A DNA stretch of 64,000 nucleotides from an uncultured Erythrobacteraceae bacterium. GTDB taxonomy: Bacteria > Pseudomonadota > Alphaproteobacteria > Sphingomonadales > Sphingomonadaceae. This document shows, piece by piece, positions 37,451 through 45,923 of the stretch. Location: positions 1 through 64,000 of the forward strand of contig CAMLQG010000001.1 in NCBI GenBank assembly GCA_946482075.1. The letters are read 5' to 3'. Made by a program: the position numbers and the translations under genes. The notes under the pieces were generated by a model that worked only from the letters and a program-made list of their open reading frames with translations, was not told where the DNA came from and ran no database searches. How positions within the stretch are numbered: position 1 is the stretch's first letter; each line of letters begins with the position of its first letter.

Positions 37451-39910
37451 TCACTCCTCTTCCCGCAGCTCCCCATCCCCCGGCTCCATCGCGGCCGCAG
37501 CGAGCTCTTCCGCTTCCAGCAGCAGTTCCTCATCCGCCGCGCCGGCAGGCAGGCTCTCCCGGCCGATCATCACCATCACCGGCACGGCCAGCGGGCTGAC
37601 CCGATCAAGCGCCACATGGACGAGCTGCTCGCCCGCGCGGTCGAGCAGGCGGGCCAGGCGCCCCAGATCGGTCATGCGCCGCCGCGCATCGGTCCACGCA
37701 GCCTCGATCAGCACGTGATCGGGCTCGTATTTCCGCAGCACCTCGTAGATCAGATCGGTCGAGAAAGTGACCTGCTTGCCCGTCTTCCGCTTGCCCGGCT
37801 GCTGACGTTCGATCAGCCCTGAAATCACCGCCACTTCGCGGAAGGCGCGGCGCAGGAGGTGCGAATTCTGCACCCATTCCACGAACTCATGCGCCAGGAT
37901 GTCGGGCGAGAGCAGCGGCGCAGGATCGGTCACCGGCTTCAGGCCCCAGACCGCCAGCGTATAATCATTGGCCACGAAACCCAGCGGCTGCAGCCCGCGA
38001 TCCTCCATCCGCCGCGTGATCAGCATGCCGAGGGACTGGTTCGCGTTCCAGCCCTCGAACGTGTAATAGGCCGTGTAATGATGGCGCGCATGGGGGAAGC
38101 TTTCCACCAGCAGCTCGCCCGGCGCGGGCAGGCGTGAGCGCCAGTCCTGCACTTCCAGCCATTCGCGCACATCGTCGGGGAAGCGCCCCCAGCCGGCGCG
38201 ATCGGCCAGCATCGCCTGCACGCGTTCGGCGAGATGGGTCGTGAGCGGCAGGCGCTGCCCGCCATAGCTCGGGATCATCGCAGCCTTCGACGAAGCACGC
38301 ACTACGATATCCATGTCCTTGATCCCCTCGACCTCCAGATTGAGGCCGGCGAAGGAAAACGTGTCGCCGGACGAAAGCGAGGCGGCGAAGCCCTCCTCCA
38401 CCCGGCCCAGCGAACGGCCGTTCCTGAAGCGGACTTCGAGCATCTCGGAATCGACGATGATCCCGGCATTGATCCGGTGCCGCGCGGCGTGCTCGGGATG
38501 AGTCAGTCGCCATACGCCCTCGCGGTCGCGCACGATGCGGCGAAACCGGTCATAGGCTTCCAGCGCATAGCCGCCGGTCGCCACAAAATGCAGCACGCGG
38601 CGCCAGATTTCCTCGTCCAGCCAGGCATAGGAAAGACATGAGCGCACTTCCGCCAGCAGCGCTCCTTCTTCGAACGGCGCGGCGCACGCACAGGCCATGA
38701 CATGCTGGGCCAGCACGTCGAGCCCACCCCGGTCGAACGCTTCCCCGTCGCGTTGCCCTTCGTCCACCGCATCCTTGGCGGCCATCGCCTCGAGGAATTC
38801 GAAGCGATTGCCCGGCACGAGAATCGCGCGCGAGGGCTGGTCCAGCCGGTGATTGGCACGTCCGATCCGCTGCAGCAGCCGCGAGGAGCCCTTGGGCGCG
38901 CCCATCTGGATCACGCAATCGACATCGCCCCAATCGACGCCCAGATCGAGGCTGGCGGTGCAGACCAGCCCGCGCAGCTCCCCCCGCGCCATCGCCCCTT
39001 CCACCTTGCGCCGCGCCTCCTTGGACAGCGATCCATGATGGATGCCGATCGGCAGCTTGTCCTCATTCGCATCCCACAGCAGCTGGAAGGCATATTCGGC
39101 CAGAAACCGCGTGTTGGTAAAGATCAGCGTGGTGCGGTTGCGGCGGATCTCCTCATAGACGCGCGGGATCGCCCAGGTCGCCGCATGGCCGCCCCACGGT
39201 ATGCGTTCCTCATCCGGGAGCAGGATCGCAAGGTCCGGCTCCGCGCCCGATTCTCCGGTCACCAGCGAAACGCTGTCGACATCGCCCCACGGCGCCAGCC
39301 AGGCGCGGAACGCTTCCGGATCGGCCAGTGTGGCGGACAGTGCCGCGCGCTGCAGATCGGGCGCGATCGCCTGCAGCCGGGCAAGCGACAGAGCGAGAAG
39401 GTCGCCGCGCTTGCCCGTGGCGAATGCGTGGATCTCGTCCACCACGACCCGCTTCAGCGAGGCGAACAGCGTGAAGCTTTCGGGATAGCTCAGCAGGAGC
39501 GAAAGCGATTCCGGCGTGGTCAGCAGGATATGCGGCGGGCGTTCGCGCTGCCGCCGCTTGCGGTCGGACGGGGTATCGCCACTGCGCGTCTCCACGCGAA
39601 TCGGCAGGCCGATCTCCTCGATCGGGGTCAGGAGATTGCGCTGCACGTCATGCGCCAGCGCCTTCAGGGGCGAGACGTAGAGCGTGTGGAGCCCTTCCGG
39701 CGGTGCGGCGCCGGCAAGGCGGGAAGGCGCGAAATCGGCCAGCGTAGGCAGGAAGCCCGCCAGCGTCTTGCCCGCGCCCGTATCGGCCACCAGCAGGGCA
39801 TGGCGGCCGGCCGCGTGTTCGGCCAGCATATCGCCCTGGTGGCGCCTGACGCGCCATCGGCGTCCGGAAAACCAGGCCTCGATCTCGGGAGGAAGCTCCG
39901 CGTCGCTCAT
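37451..39910 (-). CDS. Lhr-like, ligase-associated DEXH-box DNA helicase
   Basis: 819 residues. Superfamily 2 motifs: ADTGAGKT (residues 42-49), VVVDEIHAF (DEIH box), the LSATLADPEAFRAW motif III, and the second RecA-like domain with QRIGRANHRLD. The C-terminal Lhr core follows, with an end that may contact partner proteins. Family members work with a DNA ligase, an exonuclease and a metallophosphoesterase in a DNA-damage cluster; none of these partners is next to it here. Start 39910 (MSDAELPPEIEAWF) is the typical start; the upstream ATG at 39961 adds a basic stretch not expected in the family. Confidence 0.9.
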   Translation of the reverse strand: MSDAELPPEIEAWFSGRRWRVRRHQGDMLAEHAAGRHALLVADTGAGKTLAGFLPTLADFAPSRLAGAAPPEGLHTLYVSPLKALAHDVQRNLLTPIEEIGLPIRVETRSGDTPSDRKRRQRERPPHILLTTPESLSLLLSYPESFTLFASLKRVVVDEIHAFATGKRGDLLALSLARLQAIAPDLQRAALSATLADPEAFRAWLAPWGDVDSVSLVTGESGAEPDLAILLPDEERIPWGGHAATWAIPRVYEEIRRNRTTLIFTNTRFLAEYAFQLLWDANEDKLPIGIHHGSLSKEARRKVEGAMARGELRGLVCTASLDLGVDWGDVDCVIQMGAPKGSSRLLQRIGRANHRLDQPSRAILVPGNRFEFLEAMAAKDAVDEGQRDGEAFDRGGLDVLAQHVMACACAAPFEEGALLAEVRSCLSYAWLDEEIWRRVLHFVATGGYALEAYDRFRRIVRDREGVWRLTHPEHAARHRINAGIIVDSEMLEVRFRNGRSLGRVEEGFAASLSSGDTFSFAGLNLEVEGIKDMDIVVRASSKAAMIPSYGGQRLPLTTHLAERVQAMLADRAGWGRFPDDVREWLEVQDWRSRLPAPGELLVESFPHARHHYTAYYTFEGWNANQSLGMLITRRMEDRGLQPLGFVANDYTLAVWGLKPVTDPAPLLSPDILAHEFVEWVQNSHLLRRAFREVAVISGLIERQQPGKRKTGKQVTFSTDLIYEVLRKYEPDHVLIEAAWTDARRRMTDLGRLARLLDRAGEQLVHVALDRVSPLAVPVMVMIGRESLPAGAADEELLLEAEELAAAAMEPGDGELREEE

Positions 39911-40029
39911 TCGTCTCCAACGCCCGGACCGGGGTTTGGTTGATGAAACACCGGCGCTCATGGAGCATGAAACGCGCAGGCGGGGAAGGGATGGTTGCAG
40001 ATCACCTTGCCAATCGGTGAACTTTCTAT

Positions 40030-40380
40030 ATGGTTCTCCAAATGGAAAACCTTATATCGGACCTTGATGCCGCATTCCATGCCTTGGCCGATCCGACGAG
40101 GCGGGCCGTGATCGGCCGCCTCACGAAGGGTCCGGCATCCGTGAAGGAACTCGCCGCCCCCTTCGCGATGGGCCTGCCGGCCTTCCTGAAGCATCTCAAA
40201 GTGCTGGAACAGGACGGCCTCATTCATTCGGAAAAGACCGGCCGGGTCCGCACCTGCCGGATCAATGCGGAAAGGCTGGCCGCCGCGGAAGACTGGCTCT
40301 CCCGCCAGCGCCAGTCCTGGCAGGCCAGTGCCGACCGGTTGGCCGCCTATGTCGAAACCCGGATGCCGCAGGAGCCGTGA
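40030..40380 (+). CDS. ArsR-family HTH transcriptional regulator
   Basis: 116 residues. The winged-helix pattern AFHALADPTRRAVIGRL, with recognition helix MGLPAFLKHLKVLEQDGL, marks the ArsR subfamily without metal ligands that is regularly paired with an SRPBCC protein. No Cys-based metal site is seen. ATG at 40042 is an alternative start. It is followed at once by the SRPBCC gene. Confidence 0.92.
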   Translation: MVLQMENLISDLDAAFHALADPTRRAVIGRLTKGPASVKELAAPFAMGLPAFLKHLKVLEQDGLIHSEKTGRVRTCRINAERLAAAEDWLSRQRQSWQASADRLAAYVETRMPQEP

Positions 40381-40382
40381 CC

Positions 40383-40853
40383 ATGCCCGCCGACCAGAAC
40401 GAACTCAGCATAAGCCGTTTCATCAAGGCGCCACCGGCCGTCGTCTGGAAGGCCTGGAGCGAGCCCGAACATCTGGCGAGATGGTGGATACCCGCCCCCA
40501 TCGAATGTCAGGTCGTCAAGCTAGACCTGTGGCCGGGCGGCGGCTTCGTGACCCGGATGCGCGAAGGCGATGGCGCGTTCCAGCCCCATGTCGATGCCTG
40601 CTTCCTCGAAGTCGTCCCCCAAACGCGCCTGATCTTCACCACCCTGCTGACGGAGGGCTGGCGTCCGGCCGAACCCTGGCTGGCGCTCACCGCGATCATG
40701 AGCTTCGAGGCCGAAGACGCCGGCACACGATACACGGCACGCGCGCTGCACAAACATGGCGAGGACGCGCGCAAGCACGAGGAGCTCGGCTTTTTCGAAG
40801 GCTGGGGGACGGCAATCGACCAGCTGGCAGCACTGGCACAGCAGATCGCCTGA
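40383..40853 (+). CDS. SRPBCC (AHSA1/START-like) protein
   Basis: 156 residues. The ISRFIKAPPAVVWKAWSEPEHLARWW N-terminus and the HEELGFFEGWGTAIDQLAAL C-terminal helix define the AHSA1/SRPBCC fold, a hydrophobic ligand-binding cavity. ATG 40383 has AGGAG 8 bases upstream, whereas the overlapping GTG 40377 is too close to it. The ArsR-SRPBCC pair is common in proteobacteria, but its ligand is unknown. Confidence 0.9.
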   Translation: MPADQNELSISRFIKAPPAVVWKAWSEPEHLARWWIPAPIECQVVKLDLWPGGGFVTRMREGDGAFQPHVDACFLEVVPQTRLIFTTLLTEGWRPAEPWLALTAIMSFEAEDAGTRYTARALHKHGEDARKHEELGFFEGWGTAIDQLAALAQQIA

Positions 40854-40869
40854 CACCCCCCGCAGGAAG

Positions 40870-42273
40870 CTAATGCGCCGCCTGCGGGCCCCGCTCCAGG
40901 CCCGAAAGCGCGAGCTGCTGATCGATCTGCGCCATCAGCCGGTCGAGGCCTGCCTGGTTCTCGCTTTCGGCACGCGCCACCAGCACGTCCTGCGTATTCG
41001 ATGCGCGCAGCAGCCACCAGCCATCCGGCGTATTGACGCGCACGCCGTCGGTGGCGTCGACATCCGCGCCGCCTTCGGCGAGCCTCGCTTTCACTTCGTC
41101 AACCACGGCGAATTTGCGGCTCTCATCCACCTGGAAGCGCATTTCCGGCGTGTTGACCATATCGGCCATCGCTCCGCGCAATTCGGTGACCGAGCGGCCG
41201 AGCCGCGCGGACGCCGCGATCAGGCGCACGCCGGCATAGAGCGCATCGTCGAAGCCGTAATAATCATGGGCGAAGAAGACATGGCCGCTCATCTCGCCGG
41301 CGAGCGGCGATCCCGTCTCCTTCATCTTGGATTTGATCAGGCTGTGGCCCGTCTTCCACATCAGCGGCTTGCCGCCATGCGCGGCGACATGATCGAACAA
41401 GGCGCGGGAAGCTTTCACATCCGCGATGATCGTGGCGCCCGGCACCATCTTCAGCAGGTCCTCGGCATAGATCATCAGCAGCTGGTCGCCCCAGATGATC
41501 CTCCCCTGCCCATCGATCGCGCCGATCCGGTCGCCATCGCCATCGAAAGCGATGCCGAAATCGAGCTTCTTGTCCGCGACCAGCTTGCGTAGGTCGACCA
41601 GGTTTTCCTCCACCGTCGGATCCGGGTGGTGATTGGGGAAATTCCCGTCCACTTCGGTATAGAGCAGATGATGCTCGCCCGGCAGGCGCGCGGCGAGCAG
41701 TTCCAGCATCGGGCCGGCGGCGCCATTGCCGGCATCCCAGCCCACGCGCAGCGTTTCAAGCTTGGATTGGTCAATCCCCGCAAGGCCCTGGAGCATGCGT
41801 TCGAGATAGGACTGGCGGACGTCGCGCGTTTCCACCGAACCCGTCCCGCCGGACCATTCTCCCTTTGCAGCCAGTTCGCCGATCTTGAGGATGTCCTTCC
41901 CGAAGAAGGGTTTGCCCTGGAAGACCATCTTGAAGCCGTTGTAATTGGCGGGGTTGTGGCTGCCCGTGATCTGGATGCCGCCATCGACATCGTCGAACGA
42001 CGCTTCCGCATAATAAAGCATCGGCGTAGGACCGAGACCGACGCACACCACGTCGCACCCGCCCGCGTTCAGCCCTTCGATAAGCGCATGTTCGAGCAGA
42101 GGCGAACTGACCCGACCATCATAGCCCACCGCGACCTTGCTGCCCCCCGCCTGCTTCAGCAGAGTGGCGAAGCCCCGCCCGATCGCCCGCGCATCGTCGG
42201 GGCCGAGCGTTTCGCCGATGATTCCGCGAATATCGTATTCGCGCAGCACGGTCGGATGGAATTGATGGCTCAT
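40870..42273 (-). CDS. Phosphomannomutase/phosphoglucomutase
   Basis: 467 residues. The phosphoserine loop TGSHNPANYNG, the metal-binding loop DGDGDRIGA and the sugar-binding EMSGHVFF region are intact; this matches the AlgC/ManB-type bifunctional enzyme that supplies mannose and glucose 1-phosphate for surface polysaccharides. The ATG overlaps the J-domain gene stop (ATGA), so it is translationally coupled to the mipZ-dnaJ-like genes upstream. Confidence 0.95.
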   Translation of the reverse strand: MSHQFHPTVLREYDIRGIIGETLGPDDARAIGRGFATLLKQAGGSKVAVGYDGRVSSPLLEHALIEGLNAGGCDVVCVGLGPTPMLYYAEASFDDVDGGIQITGSHNPANYNGFKMVFQGKPFFGKDILKIGELAAKGEWSGGTGSVETRDVRQSYLERMLQGLAGIDQSKLETLRVGWDAGNGAAGPMLELLAARLPGEHHLLYTEVDGNFPNHHPDPTVEENLVDLRKLVADKKLDFGIAFDGDGDRIGAIDGQGRIIWGDQLLMIYAEDLLKMVPGATIIADVKASRALFDHVAAHGGKPLMWKTGHSLIKSKMKETGSPLAGEMSGHVFFAHDYYGFDDALYAGVRLIAASARLGRSVTELRGAMADMVNTPEMRFQVDESRKFAVVDEVKARLAEGGADVDATDGVRVNTPDGWWLLRASNTQDVLVARAESENQAGLDRLMAQIDQQLALSGLERGPQAAH

Positions 42274-42566
42274 TCTCGCTTTCGTCCTTCCTTGGCCAGT
42301 TTTGCTAACAGCAGGTCTCGCGCGGCGTTGGCTTCCACGACCTGGTCCCCGGTGCCGCCCTTGTCCGGGTGCACGCGGGCCACGAGCCGCCGATGCGCAT
42401 CGATAATCTCGTTACGATCAGCGGATTTACGAAGTCCTAGCAAGGCGCGGGCGCGCGCCTCGTCGGCCGAACGGGCGGAAAGCCCGGCCAGTTCCCAAGG
42501 CCAGCAGCGAAACAGGAAACGGCAGGCGAGCGATGCGATGATCAGGATCGCCAGCAGCCGGACCAT
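42270..42566 (-). CDS. Membrane-anchored small J-domain protein
   Basis: 98 residues. One hydrophobic segment at residues 2-20, then a J domain with the HPDKGG motif (His66-Pro67-Asp68). This layout resembles the mitochondrial Tim14/Pam18 type. It should stimulate a DnaK-type Hsp70 near the membrane; the client is unknown. It follows mipZ by 5 bases and its stop overlaps the phosphomannomutase start. Confidence 0.88.
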   Translation of the reverse strand: MVRLLAILIIASLACRFLFRCWPWELAGLSARSADEARARALLGLRKSADRNEIIDAHRRLVARVHPDKGGTGDQVVEANAARDLLLAKLAKEGRKRE

Positions 42567-42571
42567 GATCT

Positions 42572-43396
42572 TCAGGCAGCTCCCGCGAGCGCCGATGCGG
42601 AAGGCGCCGGAAAGGGCAGGTTGAGCCCGCTCACAAGCCCGCGCAGCTCCTGCCTGGCGACCAGATGGCTGGTGCCCAGCTCGCCCAGATGCCCCTTGTC
42701 GAGCAGCGTCAAACCGGACGGGAACAGTTCGCGATAGATCACGCGTTCCGACAGGCCCCGCGCCACGCGGAAACCCACCCGGCGGGACAATTCGGTAAGC
42801 GCGGCATCGATCCGGCGCTGGTTGCGGGCTTCCACGTGATGGGTGCGGTTGCGCACCACCACCCAGTCCATTTCGCGCCGCTGGTCCCGGATGGTGGCCA
42901 TGGCGCGCTTCTTGCGCGCTTCCCAGATCAGTTCGGCGTAGAAGGACAGGCGGCGGACCTTGAAGGTTTCCGCATCCACCTGCCCGATGAGGTCGAAATC
43001 GACGAAGCTGTCATTGAGCGGCGTGACCAGCGTGTCCGCTCCCGTGGCGACATGGCGCGCGAAGGGATCGTCGCGGCCCGGCGTGTCGAACACAAGGAAA
43101 TCGTAGCCTTCGCCCAGCCGCGCGGCCTGTTCGTCCAGCGCTTCGATGCTGTCCGCTTCGAAGACATCGAAGCTGGCGCTCGGCAGATCGATCTCGCGGC
43201 GCTTTTCCGTCTCGGCGCGATTTTCGAGATAGCGATAAAGCGTGCGCTGGCGCGTATCGAGATCGAGCGCGGCCACTTTCGCGCCGCGATGGGCCAGCGC
43301 CACCGCCACATGGACCGCCGTCGTCGACTTGCCGGTGCCACCCTTCTCATTGGCGAACACGATCCGGTGCGGGCCATTCCGAATCTGGGCAGTCAT
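42572..43396 (-). CDS. mipZ: MipZ division-site positioning ATPase
   Basis: 274 residues. ParA/MinD-type ATPase with a deviant Walker A loop EKGGTGKST (residues 17-25); the VFDTPGRDDPFARHVATGADTLVTPLNDSFVDFDLIGQVD stretch is characteristic of MipZ, which forms a gradient from ParB to place the FtsZ ring in alphaproteobacteria lacking Min. Start 43396 gives the classic length; longer frames to 43537 extend into panC upstream DNA. Divergent from panC, about 130 bases apart. Confidence 0.93.
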   Translation of the reverse strand: MTAQIRNGPHRIVFANEKGGTGKSTTAVHVAVALAHRGAKVAALDLDTRQRTLYRYLENRAETEKRREIDLPSASFDVFEADSIEALDEQAARLGEGYDFLVFDTPGRDDPFARHVATGADTLVTPLNDSFVDFDLIGQVDAETFKVRRLSFYAELIWEARKKRAMATIRDQRREMDWVVVRNRTHHVEARNQRRIDAALTELSRRVGFRVARGLSERVIYRELFPSGLTLLDKGHLGELGTSHLVARQELRGLVSGLNLPFPAPSASALAGAA

Positions 43397-43523
43397 GGAC
43401 ACGTGGCTGGCAGCTTTCGATGCAAAATTGATGACGATCGATACAAGTTGATACCGGCCCGGCGCCGGCGCTAGGACAGCGGCGCGGACGGGATCGCCCG
43501 CTCTTATCGGAGGGCCAAGGCAG

Positions 43524-44384
43524 GTGCAAACCATCAATCAGCTTGACGCGCTTCGCCTGGCGGTCTCTGCCCTGCGCGAAACCGGCGAAGTCGCCCTGGT
43601 GCCCACGATGGGCGCACTGCATGAAGGCCATCTGACGCTGGTACGCCGCGCCCGCGAACTCGCTCCGCACGTCGTGGCCTCGATCTTCGTCAACCCCAGG
43701 CAGTTCGGCCCGAACGAGGATCTGGACGCCTATCCGCGCCAGCTGGAACGCGACGCATCCATGCTGGAAAGCGAAGGCGTGGCCGTGCTCTGGGCGCCGG
43801 ACGTGGAGCAGATGTACCCGGACGGATTTTCCACGAATATTTCCGTCTCCGGCGTCTCCGAAGGGTTCTGCGGCGCGGCGCGGCCGGGCCATTTCGACGG
43901 CGTGGCGACAGTGGTGGCGAAGCTGTTCAACCAGGTTGCGCCCGATCTCGCGCTGTTCGGGGAGAAGGACTGGCAGCAGCTCGCCGTGATCCGACGCATG
44001 GCGCGCGATCTCGATTTCACGCGCCCGCATGTCAACCGGATTCTCGGCGTGGCGACCGTGCGGGAGGAGGATGGTCTCGCGATGAGCAGCCGCAACCGCT
44101 ATCTCTCGGCCGCAGATCGCCTCCGCGCCGTGACCTTGCCGGGGGCCATGAGAACGGCGCTTGCCAAGATCGAAGCGGGTGAGCCCGTCGCCCCTGCCCT
44201 CGCCGCACTACAGGCCGCGCTGATCGATGGCGGGTTCAGCTCGGTCGACTATGCCGATCTGGCCGATGCCGCGAGCCTCGCTCTGCTCGCCCGCCTCGGC
44301 GATGCGCCTGCACGCCTGCTGGTGGCTGCGCGGATCGGCGGCACGCGTCTGATCGACAACATGCCGGTCGATCGGGCAGGCTAG
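43524..44384 (+). CDS. panC: Pantothenate synthetase
   Basis: 286 residues. Joins pantoate and beta-alanine. The nucleotide-binding motif VPTMGALHEGHLTLV and the KMSKS-like MSSRNRYLSAADR are present. It starts at GTG with GGAGGG 10 bases upstream. No panB is adjacent. Confidence 0.96.
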   Translation: MQTINQLDALRLAVSALRETGEVALVPTMGALHEGHLTLVRRARELAPHVVASIFVNPRQFGPNEDLDAYPRQLERDASMLESEGVAVLWAPDVEQMYPDGFSTNISVSGVSEGFCGAARPGHFDGVATVVAKLFNQVAPDLALFGEKDWQQLAVIRRMARDLDFTRPHVNRILGVATVREEDGLAMSSRNRYLSAADRLRAVTLPGAMRTALAKIEAGEPVAPALAALQAALIDGGFSSVDYADLADAASLALLARLGDAPARLLVAARIGGTRLIDNMPVDRAG

Positions 44385-44460
44385 AGCACAATATTCGAGA
44401 CCTTGCTTCACGTCTCTGGCTGATTCAGCCCGAGACGATCAAGTCTAGGGAGAGGAAACC

Positions 44461-44856
44461 ATGCTGGACATCAAGAATCCGCAACAGATCCTGGCGAAGC
44501 TCGCCACGGTGGATGCATCAATCACGATCGAGCAGGCGGCCGAGTTCGTCGCCGAAGGCTGCGTGATCCGCGAGGCGGAATCGCTGCCCTATGGCGGTAC
44601 CTATTACGGCCCGGAGGGCTTCGTGCATCTGGTGAAGACGGTCTTCGGCCTGTGGGAGGATTGCGATCTCGACATCAAGAATGTCTGGACCGACGGCGTC
44701 GATCGGATGATCCATTACTCGCAGATGTCCGGCCGCACCGCCAAGGGCAGCTTCAGCATGCCGATGGTCGAGTATTACCGGGTCGAGAACGGCAAGATGA
44801 CGGAGATCACGATCCTCTATTTCGACACGCAGCGATTGGCCGAGCTTGCGGGATGA
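44461..44856 (+). CDS. SnoaL/NTF2-like protein
   Basis: 131 residues. Resembles the NTF2/SnoaL fold (FVAEGCVIREAESLPYGGTYYGPEGFVHLVKTVFGLW), a small alpha-beta barrel used by ketosteroid-isomerase-like enzymes and polyketide cyclases. Strong ribosome site (GGGAGAGGAAACC). Function cannot be told; the gene stands alone between panC and a secreted protein. Confidence 0.75.
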   Translation: MLDIKNPQQILAKLATVDASITIEQAAEFVAEGCVIREAESLPYGGTYYGPEGFVHLVKTVFGLWEDCDLDIKNVWTDGVDRMIHYSQMSGRTAKGSFSMPMVEYYRVENGKMTEITILYFDTQRLAELAG

Positions 44857-45012
44857 CCGCCCGCCGTTAGCCGCAGAATTTGAACGCAAATAGGTTGCCC
44901 GGTTTTCATGGTCCGGTAAATTGCGGACCAGATCGTCTATGGGCAGGCGAAGCACCAGCCTGTTGCATGTTCTTGGCCTGCTTTCGGTTCTTGAATTGAG
45001 GGGAATTTCACG

Positions 45013-45783
45013 ATGAAGAAGCTTATCAGCGGAGCGGCGGCACTTGCCCTTGCCGTGACGATCGCCACGCCCGCGCTGGCGAAGAAGGATGAGAGCTCCG
45101 GCCGCAAGCTGCAGAGCAAGGGCACGGCGAACATCCCGCGCTGCGGCCGCAATCTCGGCACCGTCGCGATCGTGGAGCCGGACAATCAGTGGTGGCGCGA
45201 ACTCAGCCTCGGCAGCCCCGAAGCGATCATCAAGATCTTCGTCCAGCGCTCCGGCTGCTTCTCGCTGGTCAATCGCGGCCGCGCGATGGAAAGCCGCTCG
45301 ATGGAACGCGCGCTGGCCGATGACGGCGAATTGCAGAAGGGTTCGAACCTCGGCCGCGGCCAGGTGAAGGCGGCGGACTACTTCCTCCAGCCCGATATCG
45401 TCTCGACCAACAACAATTCGGGCGGCGGCGGCGTCGGCGGTTTCCTGGGCGGCTTCATGGGCGGCACGCTGGGCGCGCTGGCCGGTGCCGTGAACGTGAA
45501 GAAGGGTGAAGCCAATGTCACCCTGTCGATCGTCAACGCGCGCACCACGGTCGAAGAAGCGATGACCGAAGGCTATGCCCGCAAGTCCGACGTCAGCATC
45601 GGCGGCGGCGGCGGCCTGTTCGGCGGCGGCGCCTTCGGCGGCGTGGCCGGCGGCGGCTATCAGAACACCCAGATCGGCCAGATCATCGTGCTTGCCTATC
45701 TCGACGCCTACACCCAGCTGGTCGACCAATTGGGCGGCCTCCCCAGCGACGCTGCGGCTGCCGCGCCGCAAGCCACGCCGTAA
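45013..45783 (+). CDS. CsgG/HfaB-like secreted protein with Gly-rich insertion
   Basis: 256 residues. A signal peptide cleaved after ATPALA (about residue 23), then a domain resembling CsgG/HfaB (LGTVAIVEPDNQWWRELSLGSPEAIIKIFVQRSGCFSLVNRG). Two Gly-rich stretches (residues 137-155 and 195-220) interrupt it. CsgG proteins form outer-membrane secretion pores for curli and related fibres; the lipobox Cys of CsgG is absent here, so this one may be periplasmic. A promoter gap of 156 bases precedes it and a terminator follows. Confidence 0.7.
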   Translation: MKKLISGAAALALAVTIATPALAKKDESSGRKLQSKGTANIPRCGRNLGTVAIVEPDNQWWRELSLGSPEAIIKIFVQRSGCFSLVNRGRAMESRSMERALADDGELQKGSNLGRGQVKAADYFLQPDIVSTNNNSGGGGVGGFLGGFMGGTLGALAGAVNVKKGEANVTLSIVNARTTVEEAMTEGYARKSDVSIGGGGGLFGGGAFGGVAGGGYQNTQIGQIIVLAYLDAYTQLVDQLGGLPSDAAAAAPQATP

Positions 45784-45816
45784 GCGTCCGGCGAAAGCCG
45801 GAACGAAAACGGAAAG

Positions 45817-45843
45817 GCCGGGGCGAAAGCTCCGGCTTTTTTT
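45817..45843 (+). terminator. Terminator after the CsgG-like gene
   Basis: GCCGGGGC (45817-45824), loop GAAA, GCTCCGGC (45829-45836), then seven T. One G-U pair. Canonical Rho-independent terminator. Confidence 0.9.
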
Positions 45844-45923
45844 GTTTTGAAGAATGGAGAAGGTAAAAGAGTGGAGGTTGCGATGCCCGTTGAAGCCGCC
45901 ACTTCAAATCATACGTGGCGCTG

